Shown: piece by piece, positions 63,073-64,000 of the stretch | Position numbering within the stretch: position 1 is the first letter of the stretch | Layout of the letters: each line of letters starts with the position of its first letter | The notes under the pieces: model-generated | Seen by the model: only the letters and a program-made list of their open reading frames with translations | The model's database searches: none | Told to the model about the DNA's origin: nothing | Assembly: GCA_035771165.1 (NCBI GenBank) | Contig: JAWNZC010000421.1 | Coordinates: 2,989,501-3,053,500 of the forward strand | Length of the DNA: 64,000 bases | Direction of reading: 5' to 3' | From: Paragorgia papillata | Taxonomy: Eukaryota; Cnidaria; Anthozoa; Scleralcyonacea; Coralliidae | Position numbers and translations under genes: made by a program

Positions 63073-64000
63073 TTACTTTAGTGTCCTTGCTGAAGCTCCT
63101 TCACAATTAACACAATCTGTGTTCCAGAATGGATTTTTTATTTCCAACTGTTGACAGAATAAATCTGTTTGTGGACTTGTATTTACTTTGACTTCGACAA
63201 ACTTTTTATGGTTAGCTGGGTTGTACAATGGCGCATTCTGGATAAAGTTGTGAGGAATTCGGAGGTCATTTCCAAACAAATCATTCACTTCTTTTATGGT
63301 GTCTTGGGTTGGCTTAAATTTCAAGATCTCATCATCTGAAGTTGGTAATTGTGTTGGTAACGGTTGGGTATTGATTAATGGGAGAGTAAGCTTTGTAACA
63401 GCAAGCCATTCGGCATCGTAAGATAACTCCAATGGACCAGTTGTAGGACCAACATCAATCACTTCAAAATGCTTTTTTCCTGGTATACATTTATCCAGAG
63501 CTAGGAAATTGGTCACTTTTGACGTCTGGCTGTGCTGTACTGCAGCAGAAAACTGAACATGATTATGGGCCGAGAACCAGTAATCTGGTTGTAATTTCAG
63601 CATCACATCCTCAGCTGCTGGGTTATACAAATTTTTTGCATGAATTTCCTGTTGTGAAAACCCAGTACTTTGTACAAGTTCATCTATGTTGCCATACTCG
63701 AGCACAACTTTTGGCCAATCATGAGACATAATGATATCAACTGGCTCTGAAACAAGTTTCAGCTTGAATTTTTCTATACTTCGAACATGATAAATACTTC
63801 TCATGGTACTTTTATCAAATGGTGGAGACTCAAAATGACCCTTGTTGTAATCATGGTGTTTGTAGATCCCTGACATACCAGCAATTCGAAGGCCACCATA
63901 CTTGACCACACCAGAATACCCCAGATAGTAAATATTTGGGGCAGCCCAACCACCAAATGGTAGCTCCCACAAATGATTCGAAGCTTCATGGTTGCCACCA
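63073..64000 (-). CDS. Second DBR1 copy, intronless, truncated C-terminus; N-terminus off the window
   Basis: About 308 residues visible, starting inside 'GGNHEASNHLWELPFGGW' and ending at the stop at 63073. It keeps 'MSHDWP' and the metal-binding 'WFSAHNHVQF', so the visible active-site residues are present. Diverged from the neighbour over the C-terminal two-thirds. It ends at 'LEIKNPFWNTDCVNCEGAS' plus six residues, lacking the acidic and Ser/Lys-rich tail of the other copy. Same strand, about 1 kb upstream, so a tandem duplicate. The first ~150 nt in view (63835–64000) are almost identical to the neighbour, unlike the rest. Probably functional or recently so: the frame is uninterrupted for 300 codons. 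The GGNHE motif is at the window edge. Confidence 0.9.
   Translation of the reverse strand, partial: GGNHEASNHLWELPFGGWAAPNIYYLGYSGVVKYGGLRIAGMSGIYKHHDYNKGHFESPPFDKSTMRSIYHVRSIEKFKLKLVSEPVDIIMSHDWPKVVLEYGNIDELVQSTGFSQQEIHAKNLYNPAAEDVMLKLQPDYWFSAHNHVQFSAAVQHSQTSKVTNFLALDKCIPGKKHFEVIDVGPTTGPLELSYDAEWLAVTKLTLPLINTQPLPTQLPTSDDEILKFKPTQDTIKEVNDLFGNDLRIPHNFIQNAPLYNPANHKKFVEVKVNTSPQTDLFCQQLEIKNPFWNTDCVNCEGASARTLK

Overview
The window is animal nuclear DNA: AT-rich, intron-containing, with GT–AG introns, very long microsatellites and dense small foldback transposons. Gene content (MEF2, HCN channel, TRIP4, LINS1, DBR1) is metazoan. The repeat types (5S-headed SINE, Penelope remnants, 'cctcgtacccagg' foldbacks) recall cnidarian genomes, probably an anthozoan. 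That assignment is from memory of repeat style and is tentative.

Layout. 1–3050: 3' part of LINS1 (+). 2.8–9.1 kb: a tandem duplication whose unit is 'LINS1 last-exon end + LRAT-domain gene'. It leaves one intact LRAT-like gene (6967–7503), one decayed LRAT copy and two LINS1 tail fragments, all peppered with MITEs. 9.2–20.2 kb: gene-poor DNA with MITEs, a pentamer array, a 21-bp minisatellite, a 122-bp satellite and an ATT array. 20306–32096: MEF2 (+, 8 coding exons). 34701–40218: TRIP4/ASC-1 (+, 14 exons). 41351–46657: an HCN-type channel (+, 8 exons). 47995–53017 (+) and 58686–54939 (−): two convergent genes for small secreted or GPI-anchored two-Ig-domain proteins with matching exon plans; I know no named family for them. 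62070–60606 (−): intronless DBR1 (lariat debranching enzyme) with an apparent frameshift near its 3' end. 64000–63073 (−): a second, intronless, truncated DBR1 copy running off the window.

The five conserved genes do not form a pathway. Their linkage is informative: from memory, LINS1, MEF2A, TRIP4 and HCN4 all lie on human chromosome 15q, and each human MEF2 paralogue shares a chromosome with an HCN paralogue. Exon coordinates below were read by hand from splice sites and reading-frame continuity, and every chain closes in frame. The best candidates for something undescribed are the convergent Ig-domain pair, the tandem intronless DBR1 copies, and the LINS1–LRAT duplication, where paired empty and filled sites resolve several transposon insertions to the base.
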